The notes under the pieces: model-generated | Told to the model about the DNA's origin: nothing | Databases searched by the model: none | Seen by the model: only the letters and a program-made list of their open reading frames with translations | In this document: piece after piece, positions 1-7,776 of the stretch | Layout: each line of letters opens with the position of its first letter | How positions within the stretch are numbered: the first letter of the stretch is position 1 | Program-made: the position numbers and the translations under genes | DNA from: an uncultured Lachnospiraceae bacterium | GTDB taxonomy: Bacteria > Bacillota > Clostridia > Lachnospirales > Lachnospiraceae | Assembly (NCBI GenBank): GCA_934371505.1 | Contig: CAKRNW010000051.1 | Location: 1-14,543 of the forward strand | Direction of reading: 5' to 3' | Length of the DNA: 14,543 bases

Positions 1-1937
1 GGATGTGCCTTGTACAGGATACTCATAATAATCGTATTGATACATACGGATTTACCGGAACCTGTAGATCCTGCTATGAGCATATGGGGCATCTTTCCGA
101 TGTCTGCCACCACTGTTTTGCCTCCGATATCCTTTCCCACGGCAAAGCAGATATTGCTCTGAAAATCCTTAAATTCCTTTGACTCCAATAGATCCCTTAG
201 AGGAACCGCCATATTTTCTTTGTTGGGGACTTCGATTCCCACGGCAGCCTTTCCCGGAATCGGAGCCTCGATACGGATGTCCGTGGCTGCCAGATTCAGC
301 TTGATATCATCGGAGAGTCCCACAATCCTGCTGACCTTCACACCCTGTTCCGGCTGGATTTCATAGCGGGTGACAGAAGGTCCCTGGCTGATATCCGTCA
401 CCGTTACCTTCACCCCAAAGGTTGCCAGCGTTTTCTCTAACTGCGCAGCGGTATCTGCCAGTTTCTGCCTGGAATCCCCCTTTCCGGTTCCACTGGGTTT
501 TGCCAGCAGCGAAATGGGAGGGAACAAATATTTCTTTGGTTTCTCCGGTTTCGGCTGGGCAGTTGCAGCCGGCTGTACTGCACCGGTTGCCGGAGCGGCC
601 GTCCGCATTCCCTGTGTTGTAGAAGACTGTGATTTTGAAGGAACCGGATCACTGAAGGTCACCCCTCCCGATCCTGTCCGTTCCCCGCCGATTTTAGGGC
701 GGTCTGCCTTCTTAAAAATAGAACTGTCGTCCTTCGCCATATTGGACAAAGGATCTTCTTTTAAATATTCATCATGAATTTCGCTTAATTTTGTCTTGGG
801 TGTCTCTAAGTCGGGCACAACCTCTGTCACATTCTCCTGAAACTCCGCGTCATCCGGGTATTCCCCATGAAACTGAATTCCGTGCATATCGGAAAGTTCC
901 GTCCGTTCTTCCGGGACCGGCATCACCTCCCGTGATGCTCTGACCGTCTCCATAGGTACCCATTCCGTCTCTTCTTCCTGATCCAATTCTGCTTTCAGGC
1001 TGTCCAGATCCAGCATAATTTCGTGAATATCATCCCGGCGTTTTGTATCAGGGGACTTGGGCTTATGTAACTGTGTATCGGTCATTACACCGGAAACCTT
1101 TTTGTCCATGCGCAGGAGCTTCTCATCTTCCTTAGCCTGCTCTGCCAGCCGTTCTTCTTCCTCCAGCCTGAGACGTTCCTGCTCTCTGCGTGTCTCCCGT
1201 TCCTTGCGTTCCCGTGCCTGTTCCTCTCTCTGGATGCGAAGTTCTTCCCTTCGTCTGGCACTGGCTTCCCGTCTCTGGTCAGAACGTTCTCTTCTTCGCT
1301 CCGCACCATCCTCGGAATACTCCTGAAAAAGTGCTCCGCCCCGTTTCAGATCTTCAATCAGGGATCTCTCCGTTAAGACAATAAGGCAGATTACGCCAAT
1401 CACAAGAAGCACCAGGGCAGTGCCCACCACATCCAACAGATGAAACAGCATATAGGCCAGAGATCCGGCTATGATTCCGCCCCCCACATGATTTTCACTG
1501 CAATTGAGATAAATTGCTTGAAAGTCGTAGGTATCCAGCGTCGTCACTACACCGCCAAAGAGTTCACACAGCATGGCAGCCAGAATAAATAATACCTGCG
1601 CCGCCACCAGTTTGCGTACCGCCACCGGATTATCCCGGTTTGTGATCCAGAACGCCAGTCCCAGAAAATAAAATACCGGGGCAATGTAAGCCGGCCATCC
1701 GAAAATTCCAAACTCAATGTTACTTAACACATTTCCCACTGTACCAACAATGCCAAAATTACATAAAAACAGTACCATACATACTGCCAGGATGAGTACA
1801 AGCTTAATCTCATCAGACAGTTCTACCCCACTCGGCTGATTCTTCTGATTATGTCCACGAGTATTCTTATTGCGATTATTCGTTTTTGATCTGCTATTTG
1901 TCGATTTCGTATTCCGGCTGCCTGATCTTGCTGCCAA
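1..1937 (-). CDS. ftsK: DNA translocase FtsK/SpoIIIE, 5' part only (cut by window edge)
   Basis: ATP-driven, membrane-anchored motor that pumps chromosomal DNA through the closing division or sporulation septum. About 645 codons are visible. The basic N-terminal tail is rich in N, R, K and S. Hydrophobic segments lie near residues 43-62, 80-98, 106-126 and 150-190, matching the FtsK membrane domain. A long cytoplasmic linker follows, strongly R/E-rich at about 205-265 and then acidic and Pro/Thr/Ser-rich. The motor domain begins near residue 490 and carries a clear Walker [10 protein letters not shown] (residues 622-630, bases 48-74). Walker B and the DNA-reading gamma domain are outside the window. 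The start is taken as TTG at 1935-1937 because a GGAGGAG site lies 6 bases upstream and no ATG in this frame fits. The linker is clearly longer than in B. subtilis SpoIIIE. Placement next to tepA supports the assignment. FtsK versus SpoIIIE naming cannot be settled here. Confidence 0.95.
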   Translation of the reverse strand, partial: MAARSGSRNTKSTNSRSKTNNRNKNTRGHNQKNQPSGVELSDEIKLVLILAVCMVLFLCNFGIVGTVGNVLSNIEFGIFGWPAYIAPVFYFLGLAFWITNRDNPVAVRKLVAAQVLFILAAMLCELFGGVVTTLDTYDFQAIYLNCSENHVGGGIIAGSLAYMLFHLLDVVGTALVLLVIGVICLIVLTERSLIEDLKRGGALFQEYSEDGAERRRERSDQRREASARRREELRIQREEQARERKERETRREQERLRLEEEERLAEQAKEDEKLLRMDKKVSGVMTDTQLHKPKSPDTKRRDDIHEIMLDLDSLKAELDQEEETEWVPMETVRASREVMPVPEERTELSDMHGIQFHGEYPDDAEFQENVTEVVPDLETPKTKLSEIHDEYLKEDPLSNMAKDDSSIFKKADRPKIGGERTGSGGVTFSDPVPSKSQSSTTQGMRTAAPATGAVQPAATAQPKPEKPKKYLFPPISLLAKPSGTGKGDSRQKLADTAAQLEKTLATFGVKVTVTDISQGPSVTRYEIQPEQGVKVSRIVGLSDDIKLNLAATDIRIEAPIPGKAAVGIEVPNKENMAVPLRDLLESKEFKDFQSNICFAVGKDIGGKTVVADIGKMPHMLIAGSTGSGKSVCINTIIMSILYKAH

Positions 1938-1986
1938 ATCAATCTCCTCCAAACTCAAGTGCCTATACGCACAGTCATACCTATAT

Positions 1987-2015
1987 AGTATAGCATCGAA
2001 ATGAAGGCTTGTCAT
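1987..2015 (-). promoter_or_regulatory. Sigma-A-like promoter for ftsK
   Basis: On the minus strand, ATGACA (2010-2015) and TATACT (1987-1992) are separated by exactly 17 bases, each one mismatch from consensus. The expected start point is near 1980, giving a leader of about 40 bases before the TTG codon. This lets ftsK be transcribed independently of tepA, from which it is separated by an opposite-strand gene. The call is by inspection only. Confidence 0.65.
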
Positions 2016-2030
2016 TTAGATTTTTTCGAG

Positions 2031-2056
2031 ATACGTTTTTCGCATACGTTTTTCGC
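2031..2056. repeat. Perfect 13-bp tandem repeat between divergent promoters
   Basis: The unit ATACGTTTTTCGC occurs twice head-to-tail with no mismatch (2031-2043 and 2044-2056), followed by ATAG, the first three bases of another unit. It ends 11 bases before the -35 box of the DUF1275 gene promoter and begins 15 bases beyond the -35 box of the ftsK promoter. That position suits a binding site for a regulator, but no regulator is known and a chance duplication is possible. Confidence 0.6.
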
Positions 2057-2067
2057 ATAGGGAAAGG

Positions 2068-2095
2068 TTGACAAATTTTATAGAGTGTGGATAAT
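2068..2095 (+). promoter_or_regulatory. Sigma-A-like promoter for the DUF1275 gene
   Basis: A perfect TTGACA (2068-2073) and GATAAT (2090-2095, one mismatch from TATAAT) are separated by 16 bases. Transcription would begin near 2102, about 36 bases ahead of the ATG at 2138. This is the only plus-strand transcription unit seen in the window. Confidence 0.7.
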
Positions 2096-2137
2096 GACAA
2101 CTGAATCAGTTTGTCATATATTGTGGAGGAATTTCCG

Positions 2138-2863
2138 ATGGAGAAAAAAATCTTTTCTTACAAGTCCCATAAACAAATGTCCGAAGCATTCATCACTGCA
2201 GCCTTTCTGTCCGTTTCTGGAGGTCTGCAGGATGCCTATACTTATATATGCCGGGGTAAAGTCTTTGCCAATGCCCAGACCGGAAACATCGTTCTTTTAA
2301 GCCAGAACATCTGTGACCGGAATTTCGGTGCGGTGATCCACTATCTTGTCCCCCTCTTGTTTTTCGCCTTCGGTGTTGCGGTTGCAGAGCTGATTCGGCA
2401 GAAATATCAGAAAACCAGAAAAATTCACTGGCGCCAACTGATTTTGATCATTGAGATTCTTCTTTTGTTTCTGGTAGGCTTTTTGCCTGACCAGTGGAAC
2501 CTCCTGGCGAATGCCATGGTTTCCTTCTCCTGCGCCATGCAGGTACAGGCATTCCGCAAGGTCAACAGCTACGCTTTTGCCAGCACCATGTGTATCGGCA
2601 ACCTGCGCAGCGGCATGGAGTCCTTGTGTGCCTACCGGCTGACCCACAACCCCCAGACCATCTATAAAGCCATGCACTATTTTGGCGTTATCTTTCTGTT
2701 TGGACTGGGTGCCGGTCTGGGAAGCCGTTTTATCCCCATGATGGGCATGTACACCGTCTGGCTTTCCTGTCTTTTACTTTTCATCAGCTTTTTATTAATG
2801 TTTATCAAAGAGGAAATTGAGGAACACCTTCCGGGCAATAAATTAAGCGATTCTTCAAAATAA
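2138..2863 (+). CDS. DUF1275 (YoaK-like) integral membrane protein
   Basis: A 241-residue polytopic membrane protein of the YoaK/DUF1275 family, whose molecular role is unknown. The family signature is clear near residues 27-55: SGGLQDAYTYI, then VFANAQTGNIVLLS. About six hydrophobic segments follow, roughly at 16-30, 64-86, 100-116, 121-135, 181-197 and 204-223, and the protein ends in a charged tail. The start is ATG at 2138, preceded by GTGGAGGAA at 7-base spacing. An upstream TTG at 2111 would overlap this ribosome binding site and is unlikely. The gene is convergent with tepA, with only 6 bases between the two stop codons, and divergent from ftsK. It is the only gene on this strand and interrupts the usual tepA-ftsK neighbourhood, so it may be a later insertion. 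Confidence 0.88.
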   Translation: MEKKIFSYKSHKQMSEAFITAAFLSVSGGLQDAYTYICRGKVFANAQTGNIVLLSQNICDRNFGAVIHYLVPLLFFAFGVAVAELIRQKYQKTRKIHWRQLILIIEILLLFLVGFLPDQWNLLANAMVSFSCAMQVQAFRKVNSYAFASTMCIGNLRSGMESLCAYRLTHNPQTIYKAMHYFGVIFLFGLGAGLGSRFIPMMGMYTVWLSCLLLFISFLLMFIKEEIEEHLPGNKLSDSSK

Positions 2864-2869
2864 TTATTT

Positions 2870-3553
2870 CTATACAGAAGAGGCATTTCCCATCAACTCA
2901 TACAATTTTTTCATGGCCTGGGAGATGCCTCCCACCTCGTCAATGATTCCTTCCTGCACTGCCTGCTCTCCCACCAGGATCGTTCCTACATCCTTGGTGA
3001 GCATTTCCGTTTCCATGAGAAGTTCTTCAAAGCGTTCCGGTTTAATTTTACAATGACGGTAAACAAAACCGGAAATTCGATCCTGAATCTGACGGAAGTA
3101 ATCGAAGGTTTGTGGAACGCCGATCACTGTCCCATTTAAACGTACCGGATGGATGACCATGGTTCCGGTGGGAACGATAAAAGAGTAATCTGTACTTACG
3201 GCAATGGGTACACCGATGGAATGACTTCCCCCTAATACCAAAGACACCGTAGGTTTGCTTAACGAACTGATCATTTCCGCAATGGCAAGTCCTGCTTCCA
3301 CATCGCCACCCATGGTATTGAGAAGGAATAAAACTCCGCCGATTTCTTTGCTGTCCTCGATAGATGCCAGTTCCGGCAAAATATGTTCATACTTGGTGGA
3401 CTTCGAGGATTGTCCCAGAATGTCATGACCCTCGATTTCTCCGATGATGGTCATAAGATGAATTTTTTGGTGGGGATCCTTGCCATTTAAAGTGACCTGA
3501 CCGGTCTCTTTGATGAGTTCCTGTTTTTTTTCTTCTTTTTCTATCTTTTCCAT
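2870..3553 (-). CDS. tepA: TepA-type ClpP-like serine peptidase
   Basis: Member of the ClpP/crotonase fold, of the TepA (YmfB) type found beside ftsK/spoIIIE in many Firmicutes. B. subtilis TepA has been linked to protein export. From the chosen start it has 227 residues. The family motifs are present: NTMGGDVEAGLAIAE (79-93), the nucleophile Ser112 in GGSHSIGVP, His135 in MVIHPVR, and Asp188 in TKDVG followed by EGIIDEVGG near the C terminus. This is a complete Ser-His-Asp triad. The charged first 30 residues lack a signal peptide, so a cytosolic location is expected. The start is ATG at 3551-3553 because GGGAG lies about 7 bases upstream. A TTG at 3571 and an ATG at 3559 in the same frame are poorly placed for that site. 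A terminator-like hairpin lies directly upstream, so expression may depend on readthrough. Confidence 0.88.
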   Translation of the reverse strand: MEKIEKEEKKQELIKETGQVTLNGKDPHQKIHLMTIIGEIEGHDILGQSSKSTKYEHILPELASIEDSKEIGGVLFLLNTMGGDVEAGLAIAEMISSLSKPTVSLVLGGSHSIGVPIAVSTDYSFIVPTGTMVIHPVRLNGTVIGVPQTFDYFRQIQDRISGFVYRHCKIKPERFEELLMETEMLTKDVGTILVGEQAVQEGIIDEVGGISQAMKKLYELMGNASSV

Positions 3554-3579
3554 AAACATGCTCCCGTTCAAAATAAAAA

Positions 3580-3611
3580 AGAACCCCCTCTGTTTCTAAA
3601 GAAAGGGTTCT
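3580..3611 (-). terminator. Terminator-like hairpin after the metY operon, in the tepA leader
   Basis: Read on the minus strand, AGAACCC (3605-3611) pairs with GGGTTCT (3580-3586). An inner TTTC/GAAA helix (3601-3604 with 3593-3596) and a 6-base bulge lie inside, and a run of T residues follows at once (3574-3580). This fits a Rho-independent terminator closing the operon that ends at 3646. The T-run ends only about 20 bases before the tepA start and no clear promoter lies in between, so it may instead attenuate readthrough into tepA. Confidence 0.65.
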
Positions 3612-3645
3612 CTCTTAGTATGCATAAATCCGAATATTTTATGTT

Positions 3646-4377
3646 TTATTTCAGATCAAAATCATCATTGGATGGAACTTCTACATCGAAATACATTTGT
3701 TCCTCCGGAATAGCCTTCGTGAAGTCTATGGTCTTCCGCTTTATATGCTTCTTCGGCTCAGGCAGAATATTAGGAATCTGTTTAACTGTAGGGGAAGCTG
3801 TCTCCTCCGTCTGCTGAACAGATTTTTCCTCGGTTTCGGATATTCTCTCCGGCTCCTTTTCTGGTCTTCGTGCCCTTAACTTATGGCACCGTCTCCAAAC
3901 TTCTGTAAGCACAAGCACCGCCAGCCAGAGCAGCACTGTTATTATGAGAGCAGCCAGCACCATTGCACTGAGCTGATATACCTCCTCCGGACGCAGCCAG
4001 GCCGTCACTACACAGGCTGCCAGTGCAATCGTGGCAATCCAGCCGCCTGTCAGCAACCGCCGTATCGTCAGGTAACCAAACAACGCCACGAACATCCAGA
4101 GTATATTCTGAAATTGCCTGGCAGCCGCCATAGAGTTTCCGAAAACAGAAAGAACACCATGGAGAATCTGTACATAACAGCGATTTAAAAGATCGACAAT
4201 GAAATCCGGATGGTAATCCAGCCTTACACTTGCCATCTCCAACAGCCATTCACTGTGTTCAATCCTTGCAGCCGTTGTCTTTGTGATGGCAAATTCTACC
4301 GGAGTCACAACAAATGCCACCAGTAGTACAATCGCCAGAAACCACTGAATCAAGGATTTTATCTTTGGTTTTTGCAT
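3646..4377 (-). CDS. Unrecognised four-helix membrane protein with acidic C-terminal tail
   Basis: The family is not recognised. The 243-residue product has a short basic N terminus and hydrophobic segments near residues 9-28, 92-106, 113-128 and 138-160. A predicted external region (about 30-90) lies between the first two. After the basic WRRCHKLRARR stretch there is a soluble tail of about 75 residues, rich in E, K, P and T, ending in an acidic DDFDLK. By the positive-inside rule that tail should be cytoplasmic. The start is ATG at 4375-4377, one base after the metY stop (TAG-c-ATG), with GGAG about 10 bases upstream inside metY. This suggests translational coupling. It is the last gene of the corC-yebC-metY transcription unit, before a terminator-like hairpin. 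Nothing in the sequence indicates its function, and co-location with metY need not mean a shared pathway. Confidence 0.75.
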   Translation of the reverse strand: MQKPKIKSLIQWFLAIVLLVAFVVTPVEFAITKTTAARIEHSEWLLEMASVRLDYHPDFIVDLLNRCYVQILHGVLSVFGNSMAAARQFQNILWMFVALFGYLTIRRLLTGGWIATIALAACVVTAWLRPEEVYQLSAMVLAALIITVLLWLAVLVLTEVWRRCHKLRARRPEKEPERISETEEKSVQQTEETASPTVKQIPNILPEPKKHIKRKTIDFTKAIPEEQMYFDVEVPSNDDFDLK

Positions 4378-4378
4378 G

Positions 4379-5650
4379 CTATACCAACTCCAATGCCTGT
4401 TCCAAATCAGCAATAATATCTTTTACATTCTCGATACCTACAGAAAAACGAATCAGATCCGGCGCTACGCCTGCTTCAATAAGCTGTTCATCCGTCATCT
4501 GACGATGGGTATGACTGGCCGGATGCAGGACACAGGTTCTGGCATCTGCCACATGGGTGACAATCGCTGCCAGTTTCAGTCCATCCATCATGTTGGAAGC
4601 CGCTGCTCTTCCGCCTTTTAAGCCAAAGGAAATCACACCGCAGGTGCCATTGGGCATATATTTCTGTGCAAGGGCATGATATTTATTGGAAGGAAGACCG
4701 GGATAATTTACCCATGCCACCTTTTCATGCTTCTCCAGAAATTCAGCCACTGCCTGTGCATTGGAACAATGACGCTCCATACGGAGAGGCAGTGTCTCCA
4801 ATCCTACATTTAATAAAAAGGCGTTCTGAGGTGCCTGAATCGATCCAAGATCACGCATCAGCTGGGAAGTCGCCTTGGTGCTATAAGCCAGTCTGCCAAA
4901 TTTCTCTGTATAAGTGATCCCGTGATAAGACTCATCCGGAGTGCAGAGTCCTGGAAACTTCTCCGGGTACTTTGTCCAGTCGAAATTGCCGGAATCCACA
5001 ATACATCCACCTACGGACATCGCATGTCCATCCATGTATTTGGTGGTGGAATGGGTTACAATATCTGCACCCCACTTAAAAGGATTACAGTTAATCGGTG
5101 TTGCAAAGGTATTGTCCACAATAAGTGGGACGCCATGGGCATGCGCCACATTTGCAAATTTTTCAATATCCAGAACAACCAGAGCGGGATTCGCAATGGT
5201 CTCTGCAAACACGCACTTGGTGTTGGGTCTGAATGCTTTTTCCAGTTCCTCTTCCGGCAAATCCGGATCAACTACGGTACATTCAATTCCCATCTTTTTC
5301 ATGGTGCAGGTCAGAAGGTTAAAGGTTCCGCCGTACACAGTGGCTGACATGATGCAGTGGTCTCCTGCCTCACAGATATTAAATACAGAGTAGTAATTAG
5401 CTGCCTGACCGGAAGATGTCAGCATGGCTGCCACACCGCCCTCCAGTTCACAGATTTTGGCTGCTACACAGTCATTGGTAGGATTCTGTAAACGGGTATA
5501 GAAATATCCGCTCTCTTCCAAATCAAATAATTTCCCCATCTGCTCTGAGGTTTCATACTTAAAAGTAGTGCTCTGATAAATGGGAAGCACGCGAGGTTCC
5601 CCGTTCTTCGGTTTCCATCCGGCCTGTACGCAGATCGTTTCCTTTTCCAT
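4379..5650 (-). CDS. metY: O-acetylhomoserine sulfhydrylase (MetY), PLP enzyme
   Basis: Cytosolic enzyme of the Cys/Met-metabolism PLP family. MetY-type members convert O-acetylhomoserine and sulfide (or methanethiol) to homocysteine (or methionine) plus acetate. The protein has 423 residues, the usual size for MetY and longer than most MetB/MetC relatives (about 380-400). Visible motifs are YTRLQNPTND (51-60), the SSGQAA phosphate-binding loop (79-84), VDNTFATP with Asp179 facing the PLP pyridine nitrogen, and HSTTKYMDGH with the Schiff-base Lys204. The C-terminal half has RFSVGIE near residue 403. The ATG has an AGGAG site that overlaps the yebC stop, so the two genes are probably co-translated. 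No T-box or SAM riboswitch can fit in the 13-base gap, so control must come from the operon promoter or elsewhere. A methionine gamma-lyase-like activity is less likely but cannot be excluded from sequence. Confidence 0.92.
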   Translation of the reverse strand: MEKETICVQAGWKPKNGEPRVLPIYQSTTFKYETSEQMGKLFDLEESGYFYTRLQNPTNDCVAAKICELEGGVAAMLTSSGQAANYYSVFNICEAGDHCIMSATVYGGTFNLLTCTMKKMGIECTVVDPDLPEEELEKAFRPNTKCVFAETIANPALVVLDIEKFANVAHAHGVPLIVDNTFATPINCNPFKWGADIVTHSTTKYMDGHAMSVGGCIVDSGNFDWTKYPEKFPGLCTPDESYHGITYTEKFGRLAYSTKATSQLMRDLGSIQAPQNAFLLNVGLETLPLRMERHCSNAQAVAEFLEKHEKVAWVNYPGLPSNKYHALAQKYMPNGTCGVISFGLKGGRAAASNMMDGLKLAAIVTHVADARTCVLHPASHTHRQMTDEQLIEAGVAPDLIRFSVGIENVKDIIADLEQALELV

Positions 5651-5663
5651 CTGTTATTTTCTC

Positions 5664-6392
5664 CTATTCATCCCAGTTATGGTAAACTGCCTGTACATCA
5701 TCATCCTCATCCAGTAAATCCAGAGTACGCTGTAAATTCTTGATGGCAGTCTCATCGGTAAGGGTCACATAATTCTGGGGAATCATGGTAATCTCTGCGG
5801 AAACCATAGGGATTTTTGCCTCCTCCAGTGCTTTGCATACCCCTTCAAAAGCATCGAGATCAGTAAGGATTTCAAAGCTGTCATCCTCTTCGTTGAAATC
5901 ATCTGCACCGGCATCCAGAGCAACCATCATCAGGTCATCTGCATCCATGTCGCACTCTTCTTTATCAATGATGATCTGTCCCTTTTTATCAAACATATAG
6001 GATACACATCCCTGGGTTCCAATACTTCCCTGTCCTTTGGTAAATGCGCTGCGCACATTTGCAGCGGTACGGTTGGAGTTATCGGTCAGGGTATCTACGA
6101 TAATCGCGATTCCATTAGGTCCATATCCTTCATAGGTAGCATATTTGTATACCACGTTGCCGTTATCTCCGGCAGCCTTTTTGATACCGCGCTCGATGGT
6201 ATCGTTTGGCATATTGTTGGCTTTTGCCTTGGTAATCACCTGTGCCAGTTTAAAGTTGTTGGCGGGATCAGGGCCTCCCTCTTTTACGGCAACGGCAATT
6301 TCACGTCCGATAATGGTAAAAATTTTACCTTTTGCAGCGTCGTTTTTCTCCTTCTTATGTTTAATGTTTGCAAATTTTGAATGTCCTGACAT
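5664..6392 (-). CDS. yebC: YebC/PmpR family protein
   Basis: A 242-residue cytosolic protein matching the YebC/PmpR family over its full length. The N-terminal MSGHSKFANIKHKK signature and the MPNDTIERGIKKAAG segment are both present. An EGYGPNGIAIIVDTLTDN block follows (about 88-105), then FTKGQGSIGTQGCVSYMFDKKG, and a strongly acidic C-terminal domain (DLLDEDDDVQAVYHN). Family members were long described as transcriptional regulators. More recent work points to a role on ribosomes stalled at proline-rich stretches, and the sequence does not decide between these. The start is ATG at 6390-6392 with AGGAG about 9 bases upstream, inside the last codons of the CorC-like gene. Only 4 bases separate the two genes, and metY follows after 13 bases, so this is the middle of an operon. 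Confidence 0.95.
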   Translation of the reverse strand: MSGHSKFANIKHKKEKNDAAKGKIFTIIGREIAVAVKEGGPDPANNFKLAQVITKAKANNMPNDTIERGIKKAAGDNGNVVYKYATYEGYGPNGIAIIVDTLTDNSNRTAANVRSAFTKGQGSIGTQGCVSYMFDKKGQIIIDKEECDMDADDLMMVALDAGADDFNEEDDSFEILTDLDAFEGVCKALEEAKIPMVSAEITMIPQNYVTLTDETAIKNLQRTLDLLDEDDDVQAVYHNWDE

Positions 6393-6396
6393 TTGC

Positions 6397-7689
6397 TTAT
6401 TCTCCTTTATTCTCTGTTTCTTTTTCTTTTTGTTTTGTAACCAGAACAGACCGTATCATTTTGTTGGCAACGGAGAGGATTTTAAAATTATATCCGTCCA
6501 CTGTGATATCAAACTGTTCGCCCTCGTCGGGAATCTTGTCCATTTTTGAGATCAGAAATCCATTCAGCGTCTCAAACTCTTCCTCATTAAAATGAATGCC
6601 AAATCGTTCTTCTAACTCCTCCAACGGGATCAGACCATCGATCACATACTCATTGTTTCCCTTCTCCTTAATATAGGACTCTTCTTTGTCGTACTCATCC
6701 TGAATATTACCTACGATCTCCTCCAGAATATCCTCCATGGTAAGAAGCCCGGTGGTCTGTCCATATTCATCCAGGGCAATTGCCATCCACACCTTTTCCG
6801 ACTGCATGCTGCGGAACAGATCTCCCACCTTTCTTGTCTCAGGAATAAAGAAAGGCTCCCGCAGCAGTCCTTTTACCTTACGGATGGGCAAATCCAGTAA
6901 CTCATTCTGGTCATGGATCCGCATGGCATCCTTCAGATGCAGAATACCGATGATATGATCCAGGGATTCCTCATACACCGGGAAACGGCTGTTGTTGGCG
7001 GTCAGCAGATAATCAATCGCATCGCGGAAGTGCATATCGCCGTCCAGCGCAGCAATCTGGCCGCGGTGAATCATAATGTCCTGGGCTTCCTTGTCGCCAA
7101 ACTCAATGATATTGGTAATCATCTCTGCCTCACTGGCTTCGATAACCCCCTGCTCATGTCCTTCATTGACCATATCCAGGATCTCTTCTTCCGTCAAATC
7201 ATCGGTCTGTGGATTTTCTTTAATATGGAACACCCATAACAGAAACTTTCCTACATAAATTACCAACAGATAAAAGGGAGCGGTGATTCTCCAAAGTATG
7301 TATACCGGATTGATCAGACGATATGCCCATCGTTCCGGATTCCGCAACGCCAGACTACTGGGAATGTAAAAGCTGATTGCCGCAAGAATCAGCACCCCTG
7401 CAATCAGCAGCAGGTAATATCCCTCTCTGGCAAACACAATTGCCCAGGCACAATCACCTATGCTTAGAAGCAATCGAATTGCCACAATCAATTCCACCGG
7501 TTTCTCCAGAATCTTGTGAAGTCTGTGGGTTTTTCGGTCTTTCCCCTTTTCCTCTTCCATCCGCTTCTCAATGTCCTGTAAAGACAATCCCTGCAGGGCA
7601 GCCTCAAAACCGATCAATAAAAAGTTTATAATCAGAAGAATGATAAATACAAGTATTGCGATACTGACAGTGGGCCCACCATCATCCAT
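6397..7689 (-). CDS. CNNM/CorC (HlyC) family membrane protein with CBS pair; ion-site motif appears degenerate
   Basis: A 430-residue member of the CNNM/CorC family, whose transport members move Mg2+. An N-terminal membrane (DUF21-type) domain spans about 8-155. A CBS pair covers about 200-325, with RFPVYEESLDHIIGILHLKD and then LDEYGQTTGLLTMEDILEEIVG. A C-terminal CorC_HlyC domain spans about 345-420. The membrane domain is unusual. The family's E-x-x-P-K motif should stand where this protein reads SFYIPSSLALRNPE (106-119): the Glu is replaced by Phe and the Lys by Ser. The Asn expected in the second helix also seems absent (AIRLLLSIGD, 70-79). The protein may therefore not transport Mg2+ in the usual way. 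The start is ATG at 7687-7689 with AAAGGAG 10 bases upstream. A start at 7731 would fall inside the -10 region and is rejected. It is the first gene of the operon. Confidence 0.88.
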   Translation of the reverse strand: MDDGGPTVSIAILVFIILLIINFLLIGFEAALQGLSLQDIEKRMEEEKGKDRKTHRLHKILEKPVELIVAIRLLLSIGDCAWAIVFAREGYYLLLIAGVLILAAISFYIPSSLALRNPERWAYRLINPVYILWRITAPFYLLVIYVGKFLLWVFHIKENPQTDDLTEEEILDMVNEGHEQGVIEASEAEMITNIIEFGDKEAQDIMIHRGQIAALDGDMHFRDAIDYLLTANNSRFPVYEESLDHIIGILHLKDAMRIHDQNELLDLPIRKVKGLLREPFFIPETRKVGDLFRSMQSEKVWMAIALDEYGQTTGLLTMEDILEEIVGNIQDEYDKEESYIKEKGNNEYVIDGLIPLEELEERFGIHFNEEEFETLNGFLISKMDKIPDEGEQFDITVDGYNFKILSVANKMIRSVLVTKQKEKETENKGE

Positions 7690-7736
7690 AGTTTTCCATC
7701 TCCTTTTTACCTTTAAGCCATAAAATAACAAATTAA

Positions 7737-7765
7737 ACTATAACATTTATTGAATCGGTCGTCAA
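7737..7765 (-). promoter_or_regulatory. Sigma-A-like promoter for the corC-like/yebC/metY operon
   Basis: On the minus strand, TTGACG (7760-7765) and TATAGT (7737-7742) are separated by exactly 17 bases, each one mismatch from consensus. Transcription would begin near 7730, about 40 bases before the ATG at 7689. The -35 box lies only 11 bases past the mazF stop codon and no terminator separates them. Readthrough from the alr-mazF unit is therefore also possible. Confidence 0.75.
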
Positions 7766-7776
7766 GATTTCCTCTG

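Noticed and set aside
370..777. Plus-strand frame of 135 codons opposite ftsK
   Set aside because: It lies antisense to the well-supported FtsK frame, lacks a ribosome binding site and shows no family features.
1057..1384. Serine- and arginine-rich frames on the plus strand, and a second minus-strand frame, across the ftsK linker
   Set aside because: They are shadows of the biased Arg/Glu codons of the FtsK linker, with no ribosome binding site or recognisable domain.
3881..4249. Minus-strand frame rich in Cys within the unrecognised membrane protein gene
   Set aside because: The alternative frame has the ribosome binding site, the TAG-c-ATG junction and a coherent transmembrane pattern; this one has irregular composition.
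5651..5663. Possible riboswitch or T-box ahead of metY
   Set aside because: Only 13 bases separate metY from yebC, so no structured leader fits.
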